Shown here one piece after another: positions 52,315-59,522 of a DNA stretch of 59,669 bases. The DNA is taken from contig JANWYJ010000020.1 of assembly GCA_025055115.1 (NCBI GenBank), forward strand, positions 1-59,669. Direction: 5' to 3'. The notes beneath the pieces were generated by a model, which searched no databases, had not been told where the DNA came from, and was given only the letters and a program-made list of their open reading frames with translations. This DNA is from Gemmata sp. GTDB lineage: Bacteria > Planctomycetota > Planctomycetia > Gemmatales > Gemmataceae. Position numbers and translations under genes: made by a program. Within the stretch, counting starts at the first letter, position 1; each line of letters opens with the position of its first letter.

Positions 52315-53768
52315 ACAAGCACGGCGATGGGCTGGCTTCGGCCCGCGCCCAGCGGATTCTTGTGAGTCCTACGCATCAGGCCACCATGATGACCCTCAGC
52401 GCTGCCGAACAAGAAAAAACCGGGTTGGGTAACTACTTCATCGCCAATTACCCCCCGTTTTCCTTTTGGAAGAGCGACTTTCTTCCGGAGGCCATCGCGG
52501 CGCTCCAGCGCCCCCCCCGCCCTGGGGTACCGCTGGGGCTGTATCTGCACATCCCTTTTTGCCGCAAACGCTGCAAATTCTGCTACTTCCGCGTGTACAC
52601 GGATAAAAACGCCAACGACATCGCCACGTATCTGGATGCGCTTGTACACGAAGTTCAACTGTTGGCGCAGACGCCCTGCGTCGGCGGACGGCCGCTCGAT
52701 TACGTCTACTTCGGCGGGGGAACGCCCTCGTATCTGAGCGCCGCCCAACTCGACGATCTCATGACCCGACTGCGGGCCATCCTGCCGTGGGATTGTGCCC
52801 GGGAAGTGACCTTTGAATGCGAACCGGGCACCCTGCAAAAGCATAAATTGGAAACCCTCCGGCGGCACGGCATCACTCGCCTGAGCCTGGGGGTGGAGAA
52901 TTTCAAGCCCGAAATCCTGCAATACAACGGCCGCGCCCACCTCGAAGAAGAAATCTACCGAGCCTTCGCCTGGGCCCGCGAACTGGGTTTCCCACAAATC
53001 AACATCGACCTCATCGCCGGCATGGTGGGTGAAGATTGGGATAACTGGAAACGCTGTGTCGACAAAACCCTCGCCTTGGCTCCCGATTGCGTCACGATCT
53101 ATCAGATGGAATTGCCTTACAACACCGTCTTTTCCAAAGAAATCCAACAGCTCCAAACCCTCACCGACAGCCGCTCGCGAACGGCCCTCGAACTGGCAAC
53201 ACCATCGGCCACCCCGGGGCTAGCCCTCAGTATCGCCGATTGGCCCACCAAACGCGCCTGGGTGCACTACGCGTTCGACGAATTTGTGAAAAACGGTTAC
53301 GAAATCTCCAGTGCCACCACCGTGGTGAAGAACAAAGCCACCACACGCTTCATCTATCGGGAAGCTCTGTGGCGCGGGGCCGACATGTTCGGCACCGGCG
53401 TGGCCTCGTTCGGCCATATCAATGGTGTGCACATCCAAAATGTGGATACCTGGGAAGCCTACATCGAGAAACTGCAACATGGTCAGCTGCCCTTCGGCCG
53501 TGCCTTCCCCACCAGCGAGCGCGACCGCCTCATCCGCGAAGTGGTGTTGCTATTGAAAACGGGCCATCTCGACATCGCGTACTTCCGGGACAAATATGGC
53601 GTTGATATTCGTACCGAATTTGCCGACGTTCTCCACCGTCTGAGCCAGGAAGGTTGGCTGACCATTGGCGATGAGAGTATCGACTGCACACTCCCGGGCC
53701 TCATTCAGATCGACCGCCACCTTCCCGCATTCTTCGATCGCCGCTACATCAGTTCTCGCTATACCTAA
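52311..53768 (+). CDS. HemN-like radical SAM protein
   Basis: The ATG at 52311 overlaps the propeller stop and gives 485 residues; an internal ATG at 52386 is a possible alternative. The cluster motif CxxxCxxC is HIPFCRKRCKFCYFRVY with Cys84, Cys88 and Cys91. VYFGGGTPSYLSAAQLDDL and TFECEPGTLQKHKLETLRR are SAM-site motifs, and RLSLGVENFKPEILQYNGRAH and PQINIDLIAGMVGEDWDNW match the coproporphyrinogen oxidase-like group. It has the HemN_C-like tail (DKYGVDIRTEFADVLHRLSQ). HemN's CxC after the cluster is replaced by CYF, and no other heme genes are near, so a dedicated non-heme radical reaction in this cluster is more likely than porphyrin synthesis. Confidence 0.9.
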   Translation: MNKHGDGLASARAQRILVSPTHQATMMTLSAAEQEKTGLGNYFIANYPPFSFWKSDFLPEAIAALQRPPRPGVPLGLYLHIPFCRKRCKFCYFRVYTDKNANDIATYLDALVHEVQLLAQTPCVGGRPLDYVYFGGGTPSYLSAAQLDDLMTRLRAILPWDCAREVTFECEPGTLQKHKLETLRRHGITRLSLGVENFKPEILQYNGRAHLEEEIYRAFAWARELGFPQINIDLIAGMVGEDWDNWKRCVDKTLALAPDCVTIYQMELPYNTVFSKEIQQLQTLTDSRSRTALELATPSATPGLALSIADWPTKRAWVHYAFDEFVKNGYEISSATTVVKNKATTRFIYREALWRGADMFGTGVASFGHINGVHIQNVDTWEAYIEKLQHGQLPFGRAFPTSERDRLIREVVLLLKTGHLDIAYFRDKYGVDIRTEFADVLHRLSQEGWLTIGDESIDCTLPGLIQIDRHLPAFFDRRYISSRYT

Positions 53769-53807
53769 CTGGGGCCGTTGTTGCCCCCAGCGCAGGTGAT
53801 CAAACGT

Positions 53808-54275
53808 ATGCTCGCGTCGCGGACATTTCTGATGGGCCAATACCCGGCCGAACTGCCGGGGGAGCTGCGTTATTGCAAAAATCATATGTGGTGCCGTGTG
53901 GGTAGCGACAATATCCACACCTTGGGTTTCACCGCGTATGCCGTGCGGCTGATGCAAGATGTCTACTTTCTGGAGTGGCGCATCGAACCCGGATGGGTCA
54001 CCGCAAAACAAGAAATCGGCTTCATCGAAACCCAGAAAGCCACGTCGGGGCTGTATGCTCCCCTCAGCGGTCGCATCGTGCAGTTCAACGCCGATCTGCT
54101 CAACGATCCTGGCATAATCAACGTCGATAACTACGGCCGCGGCTGGTTGTTTCAATTCCAAGGCGACCTGCGCGATAGCCTCGACGTCAACGAATACTAC
54201 AACCACCTGGAAAGCGGCTGGGAGAATACCCAACGGCTCCTCAAAGGGCAAATCAACGCCTCCGAGAAGGACTAA
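53808..54275 (+). CDS. GcvH-like lipoyl-carrier protein
   Basis: The ATG at 53808, preceded by AGGTGA, gives 155 residues, near the size of glycine cleavage H proteins (about 130). NHMWCRVGSDNIHTLGFTAY matches the opening strands of GcvH (H..W..., G.T..A). IGFIETQKATSGLYAPLSGR aligns with the lipoylation segment, placing the modifiable lysine at residue 77, followed by LLNDPGIINVDNYGRGWLFQ, the usual GcvH ending. The start is ambiguous (TTG 53778). No gcvT or gcvP gene is in the window; it lies between a radical SAM gene and a ferredoxin-like gene. That context suggests a lipoyl carrier for another reaction. Confidence 0.85.
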   Translation: MLASRTFLMGQYPAELPGELRYCKNHMWCRVGSDNIHTLGFTAYAVRLMQDVYFLEWRIEPGWVTAKQEIGFIETQKATSGLYAPLSGRIVQFNADLLNDPGIINVDNYGRGWLFQFQGDLRDSLDVNEYYNHLESGWENTQRLLKGQINASEKD

Positions 54276-54344
54276 CTGGTTGTTCCCCGGTAGCGCGTCG
54301 GATACGATCAACTCCACAATGGTCCGCCCTCACCCGGAGTTCCT

Positions 54345-55439
54345 ATGGCTCGTTCGCGTGTCACGGTTGTTCTTTCGCAAGCGCCCGGCAAACACCCCGG
54401 CAAGCGGGCTTTGGAAGAAAGCATTGTGGCCGCTTTATTGATGGAACCGGAACTGGAAGTTTCGGTCGTTCCTCATCTGTACGACCTGCATCCCGATCAT
54501 ACCGGGATGCTGTTCCTCGAATCCGTCAGCGGCGATATGGTGGTTCTGTCGTGGTTATATCCCCGCGCGGCCTTCTGGCTATTGGACCGCAACGGGATTA
54601 AAGGCCATTGGGGGGCCTCCCAACTCCAACCTCCCGCCGACGAGGAGGACGAAGCCGACGCCGAGACCGATACGCCCGTCGATAAACCCGAACCCATCGG
54701 CGCCAGCGGCCCCATCCCCGAGCGCTACATCTACACCCTCGATTTGCGGGATTCCAACAAGTATGAAGATTACGTTGCCGAAGTGAAGCGCATTGCTGCG
54801 GAGTGCCGCCAGCGCCGGGCCACCCAAGCCCACGCCCACGCTGCGGAGAATCCCCCATTATTGCAACTTGGCCGAGCGCTCAGGCCGTCGTCAGCGCTGA
54901 CTTCCACTGCCCCCCCAGCACCACCGCCGGACGAACCCTCCTCCGCGGCTCTGCCGGCGTTCACACCGGAGGCGCTTTTGGCCCCCACCGGGCGGCGATG
55001 GTATCCGGTTATCGACTATAACCGCTGTACGAACTGTCTGGAATGCCTGGATTTCTGCCTCTTTGGCGTCTACGGCGTCGATGCGTTCGAGCGGATTATT
55101 GTTGAAAACCAAGACCAATGCAAAAAGGGCTGCCCCGCGTGCAGTCGCGTCTGCCCCCAGCAGGCGATTATGTTCCCCGAATACAAGTCGCCCGCCATCG
55201 CCGGGGCCAACACCGGTACGGTCGGTGGACTGAAAATCGACCTCAGCCGCCTCTTCGGCGGCGAGGCCGGCGACGCCTTGGCCCTGGCGGTGCAAGAACG
55301 CGACCGCGAACTGGTCAACGACGGCCGCGCAGCCGTCGGCATGACCGTCGGCATCCCCAAACGCCAAACTCATAAACCCCAAGCCCCCAAAGACGAACTC
55401 GATAAACTGGTCGATGACCTCGATAACCTCGGCTTGTGA
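54345..55439 (+). CDS. 4Fe-4S ferredoxin-domain protein with novel N-terminal domain
   Basis: A 364-residue protein. The N-terminal 90 residues (SRVTVVLSQAPGKHPGKRAL, VSVVPHLYDLHPDHTGMLFL, MVVLSWLYPRAAFWLLDRNG) form an alpha/beta domain not assigned to a family. An acidic and proline/alanine-rich middle (about 95-215) follows, then a cysteine-rich module: NRCTNCLECLDFCLFGVYG with Cys228, 231, 234 and 238, and QCKKGCPACSRVCPQQAI with Cys259, 263, 266 and 270. The eight cysteines suit two 4Fe-4S clusters. A charged C-terminal tail ends in DELDKLVDDLDNLGL. The GGAG site precedes the ATG. Probably an electron carrier for the neighbouring radical SAM or lipoyl-linked chemistry. Confidence 0.8.
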   Translation: MARSRVTVVLSQAPGKHPGKRALEESIVAALLMEPELEVSVVPHLYDLHPDHTGMLFLESVSGDMVVLSWLYPRAAFWLLDRNGIKGHWGASQLQPPADEEDEADAETDTPVDKPEPIGASGPIPERYIYTLDLRDSNKYEDYVAEVKRIAAECRQRRATQAHAHAAENPPLLQLGRALRPSSALTSTAPPAPPPDEPSSAALPAFTPEALLAPTGRRWYPVIDYNRCTNCLECLDFCLFGVYGVDAFERIIVENQDQCKKGCPACSRVCPQQAIMFPEYKSPAIAGANTGTVGGLKIDLSRLFGGEAGDALALAVQERDRELVNDGRAAVGMTVGIPKRQTHKPQAPKDELDKLVDDLDNLGL

Positions 55440-55774
55440 CAACCAACGCCATCACACCAATGACCCCCACGCGCCACCCCAACGGCCAGGCGCTCCTTCC
55501 TTCCCAGCCAACGACTGCCGCCTTCAACCCCACGATCACAAGGAACCATCGCGACCCCCTCCCGGTCGGAATGCCCCGGAAACCCTCCTAGCAAGGATTG
55601 CCCCCATCCCTCACCGACCCGGCGATTCTTCGTGCCAACTCGCCGTAACGGCGGTACACCCACCGCGCGCCGCGGAGAAGCCGGTGATCGCAGACTGTCC
55701 TTGCCCAGGGACGACCCCGATTTTCGGCTGTTTTTTTGATTTTCGGCTGAGTTTTCCTCCTGAGGATTCCGACG
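55440..55774. other. 335-bp intergenic region, with 12-bp repeat
   Basis: No gene recognised. It contains GATTTTCGGCTG at 55719-55730 and 55738-55749, separated by a T-run, close to the cyclase start and its GAGGA site (55752-55765). The long gap suggests the cyclase may have its own promoter, although none could be assigned. Confidence 0.6.
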
Positions 55775-57622
55775 ATGGATGCCCAACGGCTGGCCGCCGC
55801 TTACCAAACAGCACGCGCCACTCTGCTTGCCCAACGGGTCGCGGCGGGACATTGGGTGGGCCAGTTATCAACCTCCGCCCTCTCCACGGCCACCGCGATC
55901 ATGGCGTTGCATCGGGTCGATCCTTCCGCCCATCGTGACCGCATTGCCGCCGGTCTGCGTTGGCTGGTGCGTCATCAAAACGCCGACGGCGGTTGGGGCG
56001 ATACTCCTCAGAGTCTTTCCAATATCTCCACGTCGATGTTGTGCCGGGCGGCCTTGGCCCTATGCGGGGACCACGACTACGCGCAGGCCACCGCCCGGCT
56101 CGAAAACTACCTGACCGCCCACGCCGGGGCCACGGCCACCGCCCGCGCTGCGGCGATTCGCGCCCGCTACGGGGCCGACCGCACCTTCTCCGTGCCGATT
56201 CTGATGGCCTGTGCCTTGGCGGGGTTGGTGCCCTGGAGGGAAGTCCCACGGCTGCCGTTTGAACTGGCTTGCTTGCCCCAAAGTTGGTATCGCTTCGCCC
56301 GCCTGCCGGTTGTCAGTTATGCCCTGCCTGCCCTTATCGCTATTGGCCAGTGCATTCATCATCATCGCCCGTCGTGGAATCCGCTGCGCAATGTCGTTCG
56401 CCGCCTGGCGATGGCCCCCACGCTGAAGGTCTTGCGCCGGATCCAACCTTCGACCGGCGGCTATTTGGAAGCCACACCGCTGACCAGTTTCGTCCTCATG
56501 GCGTTGGCCTCGATCCCGCGGCCGCGTACGGCCTCGGAACAGCAGGTTCTGGATCAGGGCATTCACTTCCTCATCCACTCCGTTCGGGCCGATGGCAGTT
56601 GGCCGATTGATACGAACCTCGCGACCTGGGTCACCACGGGCAGTGTCAATGCCTTAGCGGCTGCGGGTGATCTGGAGACCCTCGATTCCCAAGAGGCTAT
56701 CCGCACTTGGCTCATCCAGCAGCAATACCACAACCGCCACCCCTACACCGGAGCCGATCCGGGGGGGTGGGCCTGGACCGACCTTCCCGGCGGGGTTCCC
56801 GATGCCGACGACACCCCCGGAGCTTTACTGGCTCTTCACGCGTTGCGCGTGGCCGATACCACCATCATTCACCGTGGTCTGAAGTGGCTTCTTTCTCTCC
56901 AAAATCGCGATGGCGGATGGCCCACCTTCTGCCGCGGTTGGGGCACCTTGCCGTTTGATCGAAGCGGCACCGATTTGACCGCCCATGCCCTGCGCGCCCT
57001 TCATGCCTGGCGAGGCAGTTGCCCCCCCTGTTGGCCGATTCCCCAGGCCATCGCTCGCGGACTGGATTATCTGAAGCGGCAGCAGCGGCCGGATGGTTCC
57101 TGGTTGCCCTTGTGGTTTGGCAATCAGCATGCCCCCGACGACATCAACCCCGTCTATGGGACCGCACGCGTCCTTGCCGCCTACCGCGATTTAGGACTGG
57201 CCCATTCCCCCGAATGCCAGCGGGGCGTCGCCTATCTGCGAGCTGTTCAGAATCGGGATGGCGGTTGGGGGGGCGCTGCCCAGTGCCCTTCGAGCGTTGA
57301 AGAAACGGCTTTAGCCCTCGAAGTCCTGATCGATCTGGGGAATGCGGCGGAGAACCAACCGGCTCAGCCCGCAGCCCCGCAGGGCCCGACGCCCGCGGCA
57401 GGACACTTTGCCGCTGCCATCACCTCGGGCGTAGAATGGCTGGTCGATGCGGTCGAGCGTGGGCGTTTGAGCGAACCTAGCCCGATTGGCTTCTACTTCG
57501 CCAAGTTGTGGTACTCCGAACAATTGTACCCGATCATCTTCACCGTTGCGGCATTGGGGCGAGCCTGGCAGACGCTGCGCGGCTCTTATGCCCTGAGGCT
57601 TGTTGATCACCAAACTCCGTGA
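55775..57622 (+). CDS. Class II terpene cyclase (squalene-hopene cyclase-like, DxDD)
   Basis: A 615-residue cyclase, close to the usual 620-640 of squalene-hopene cyclases. QW-type repeats recur: GHWVGQLSTSALSTATAIMA near the start, QNADGGWGDTPQSLSN, SLQNRDGGWPTFCRGW, QQRPDGSWLPLWFGNQ and VQNRDGGWGGAAQCPSSVE. The protonating DxDD motif is DADD at residues 343-346 (GGVPDADDTPGALLALH), corresponding to the DxDDTA of SHC. The C-terminus PIGFYFAKLWYSEQLYPIIF resembles the terminal SHC block. It lacks the usual SHC N-terminal wording, so the substrate (squalene, sterol precursor or another polyprenoid) is open. It ends the plus-strand cluster. Confidence 0.87.
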   Translation: MDAQRLAAAYQTARATLLAQRVAAGHWVGQLSTSALSTATAIMALHRVDPSAHRDRIAAGLRWLVRHQNADGGWGDTPQSLSNISTSMLCRAALALCGDHDYAQATARLENYLTAHAGATATARAAAIRARYGADRTFSVPILMACALAGLVPWREVPRLPFELACLPQSWYRFARLPVVSYALPALIAIGQCIHHHRPSWNPLRNVVRRLAMAPTLKVLRRIQPSTGGYLEATPLTSFVLMALASIPRPRTASEQQVLDQGIHFLIHSVRADGSWPIDTNLATWVTTGSVNALAAAGDLETLDSQEAIRTWLIQQQYHNRHPYTGADPGGWAWTDLPGGVPDADDTPGALLALHALRVADTTIIHRGLKWLLSLQNRDGGWPTFCRGWGTLPFDRSGTDLTAHALRALHAWRGSCPPCWPIPQAIARGLDYLKRQQRPDGSWLPLWFGNQHAPDDINPVYGTARVLAAYRDLGLAHSPECQRGVAYLRAVQNRDGGWGGAAQCPSSVEETALALEVLIDLGNAAENQPAQPAAPQGPTPAAGHFAAAITSGVEWLVDAVERGRLSEPSPIGFYFAKLWYSEQLYPIIFTVAALGRAWQTLRGSYALRLVDHQTP

Positions 57623-57663
57623 TGCCTGCGGATCACGAAATTTGATGATGCCTGCCCATCAAA
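57619..57663. repeat. Two short hairpins at the cyclase stop codon
   Basis: GTGAT (57619-57623) and ATCAC (57632-57636) flank a loop beginning GCCTGC, and this includes the TGA stop. A second hairpin, TTTGATG (57641-57647) with CATCAAA (57657-57663), flanks a similar GCCTGC loop. The pair looks like a duplicated hairpin with compensating arm changes. An A-run, not a T-run, follows, so a plus-strand intrinsic terminator is not supported. Confidence 0.6.
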
Positions 57664-57739
57664 AAAAAGGCACAAATGGCTAGTTAGCAACCCTTGCACT
57701 AGGCATTTTTGTCTATTTTTGTCCAATTTTGTTGAAAAG

Positions 57740-57755
57740 TGTTCCACGTGGAACG
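57740..57755. other. Candidate parS site (ParB-binding palindrome)
   Basis: GTTCCACGTGGAAC at 57741-57754 is a perfect 14-bp palindrome, and with flanks reads TGTTCCACGTGGAACG. This matches the parS form known from Pseudomonas and is close to the general TGTTTCACGTGAAACA consensus. No parA, parB or dnaA gene lies in the window. It sits between the terpene cyclase and cas2, outside coding sequence. Confidence 0.6.
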
Positions 57756-57765
57756 TCGGCGAAGA

Positions 57766-57795
57766 TCAGAATATTAACCATCAGAATATTAACCA
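57766..57795. repeat. Perfect 15-bp tandem repeat upstream of cas2
   Basis: TCAGAATATTAACCA is repeated head to tail at 57766-57780 and 57781-57795, ending 16 bases before the cas2 start. The tract is AT-rich relative to its surroundings and may overlap the cas2 promoter or leader. Confidence 0.93.
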
Positions 57796-57811
57796 TCCGA
57801 ATGTCATCGGT

Positions 57812-58144
57812 ATGCCCTATCTGATTGCTTATGACATTGCTCATCCACGCCGGTTGCGCCGCGTGGCACGCCGATTGGAGCGGCACGCCCTGCGCTGTCA
57901 GAAGTCCGTGTTTTGGTACACCGGCACTCTCCAGTCGTTGCACGCTTTGCTCGATGAGTTGGCCGCTCTCATTGATCCCGACGCGGATGTGGTGCAAGCG
58001 TGGCCGGTGGGGGCTACTGTGCCGGTTGAAGGTTTCTTCTGTGGTCAGCCACGTTTGGCTGTTGGTCCGGCTTTGGTTGTTGCGGGTAGCTTCCGTCGCG
58101 TTGTTACACCGCCGCCGGCATCGGCTTGGCCTACTGATTGCTGA
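57812..58144 (+). CDS. cas2: CRISPR-associated endonuclease Cas2
   Basis: The start at 57812 gives 110 residues. The N-terminal strand MPYLIAYDIAHPRRLRRVAR matches the Cas2 ferredoxin-fold opening, with the active-site aspartate in YDI. RRLERHALRCQKSVFWYTG and LDELAALIDPDADVVQAWPV continue the fold. The upstream in-frame extension to 57719 would translate the parS-like palindrome and a tandem repeat, so it was rejected. The C-terminal 35 residues (about 75-110) are longer than the typical Cas2. It pairs with the Cas1 gene 116 bp downstream in the spacer-acquisition complex. Confidence 0.93.
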   Translation: MPYLIAYDIAHPRRLRRVARRLERHALRCQKSVFWYTGTLQSLHALLDELAALIDPDADVVQAWPVGATVPVEGFFCGQPRLAVGPALVVAGSFRRVVTPPPASAWPTDC

Positions 58145-58260
58145 TGTCCTTACGCTTTCCCTTTTGAACGTTGATCCTGGCAAGATGGTTTGCTCTATCG
58201 GCTCTCACGCGCAAGACCCCTTGGGACCTGTTTCTCGGACCTGCTGAGGAGAACCTCGGG

Positions 58261-59265
58261 ATGCCACCGATGACTGCTTGGCGTGCTCCTGTGGCCCATC
58301 TCGTGGGGCCGGGTGTTCTGAACATCCGCAACGGCCGCTTGGTTTTTCAGCCGCCTGAACAGGCGCCGCTGCAAATCGATGCTTCCGCTCTGACCAACCT
58401 GTATTGCTATGGTGATGTTTCGATTTCTGGGCCTGCTTTCGAAGTTCTTTTCCGCCATGGTGTCGCTGTTGCTTGGCTATCCCCTGCCGGCCATCGTTGC
58501 CGCGGACGGCTCGTCCATCCTCAGGCCACCACTACCCTTACGCGCCTTCGTCAGCACCGCGCCATCGCCCGGCCGGCGGTTCGTCTCCAATGGGCCCAGC
58601 AGCTGGTCACGGCCAAAATCACTGCCATGATCCATGCGGCCCGTCATTACCAGCGTCATTCCCATACTGCGGCGGGTGATCTTCTCGTTGAACTCCACGC
58701 CGCTTTGCCACGAGTTGCTACAGCTACGGCCTTGCCCCAGTTGTTGGGTTTCGAAGGGGCGACGACCGCGGCCTGGTTCCGCTTCTATGCCACCTTGTTC
58801 CGCACCCCGTGGACCTTTCACCAACGCACACGACGCCCCCCCACCGATCCTGTCAATGCCTTGCTCAGCCTGGGCTACACCTTGCTTCTCCAACGAGCGC
58901 AAGCCCAAGCGGAAGCCCGCGGCTTCGAAATCTACCTGGGCGGACTGCATCACTTCCGACCAGGGCGGCCTTCCCTCGCCTGCGATCTGATCGAACCGCT
59001 ACGCGTTCCCGCGGTCGATCGTTGGGTGGTGGCCATCTGTAACCAACACGAACTCAACCCCAGTCACTTCCAGTCCGACGAAGAAACCGGCGGTTTTCGC
59101 TTGCAACCCCAGTACTTTGGGCGTATCATCTACAGCTGGGAAACCCATTGGGCGAAAACCAGTTGCGATACGGTCCTTGCTCATTGGCTGGATCAATTCG
59201 AACAACTCATTCAACAGTCGGGGCAACTCCCGGCCAGTGACGATAACGAATCGGATGATCTTTGA
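58261..59265 (+). CDS. cas1: CRISPR-associated endonuclease Cas1
   Basis: ATG at 58261 with a GAGGAG site gives 334 residues, normal for Cas1. The N-terminal beta domain contains LYCYGDVSISGPAFEVLFRH and VAWLSPAGHRCRGRLVHPQ. The C-terminal helical domain has the metal residues: a glutamate in LLGFEGATTAAWFRFY, a histidine in YLGGLHHFRPGRPSLACD, and an aspartate in CDLIEPLRVPAVDRWVV. Cas1 integrates new spacers together with Cas2. The reading frame remains open to 58171, but that leader has no Cas1 sequence. The acidic tail ends DDNESDDL. The array follows after 257 bp. Confidence 0.95.
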   Translation: MPPMTAWRAPVAHLVGPGVLNIRNGRLVFQPPEQAPLQIDASALTNLYCYGDVSISGPAFEVLFRHGVAVAWLSPAGHRCRGRLVHPQATTTLTRLRQHRAIARPAVRLQWAQQLVTAKITAMIHAARHYQRHSHTAAGDLLVELHAALPRVATATALPQLLGFEGATTAAWFRFYATLFRTPWTFHQRTRRPPTDPVNALLSLGYTLLLQRAQAQAEARGFEIYLGGLHHFRPGRPSLACDLIEPLRVPAVDRWVVAICNQHELNPSHFQSDEETGGFRLQPQYFGRIIYSWETHWAKTSCDTVLAHWLDQFEQLIQQSGQLPASDDNESDDL

Positions 59266-59522
59266 CAAACGATTTCGCTTCCAGCCGATTTCGGTTCCAG
59301 CCGGCCGCGAACCGAAAGAGACAACAGCTTGGCCCACCTCGAAAATCTTCGTGTTGGCCGCCGGGGGGTGGGCAGCAACGTATCTTGCTGTAATTCAGCG
59401 ACTTAGGAAACACTATCCCTGCATAGACCATCCGCAGGTACGTCTGATGCCCCGACTTCTCCCCCCCGTTGGGCTAAGACACTGGACAAATCCTGAATGT
59501 TCCATAAGATAGAACTACGGCC
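59266..59522 (+). promoter_or_regulatory. CRISPR leader with candidate promoter
   Basis: The 257 bases between cas1 and the first repeat contain no gene. TGGACA (59483-59488) and TAAGAT (59505-59510) with a 16-bp spacer form a sigma-70-like pair; the predicted start near 59517 is about 6 bases before the first repeat. Position and orientation suit array transcription away from cas1. Confidence 0.6.

Noticed and set aside
52311-53768. Heme biosynthesis enzyme HemN
   Set aside because: The post-cluster cysteine pattern differs and no other heme gene is near, so the heme role is not claimed.
53808-54275. Part of a glycine cleavage operon
   Set aside because: No gcvT, gcvP or lpd genes occur anywhere in the window; the flanking genes are radical SAM and iron-sulfur proteins.
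57641-57670. Intrinsic terminator after the cyclase
   Set aside because: The hairpin is followed by A residues on the plus strand, not T residues, so the U-tract is missing.
57719-57811. N-terminal extension of Cas2
   Set aside because: It would translate the parS-like palindrome and a tandem repeat, and Cas2 sequence begins at 57812.
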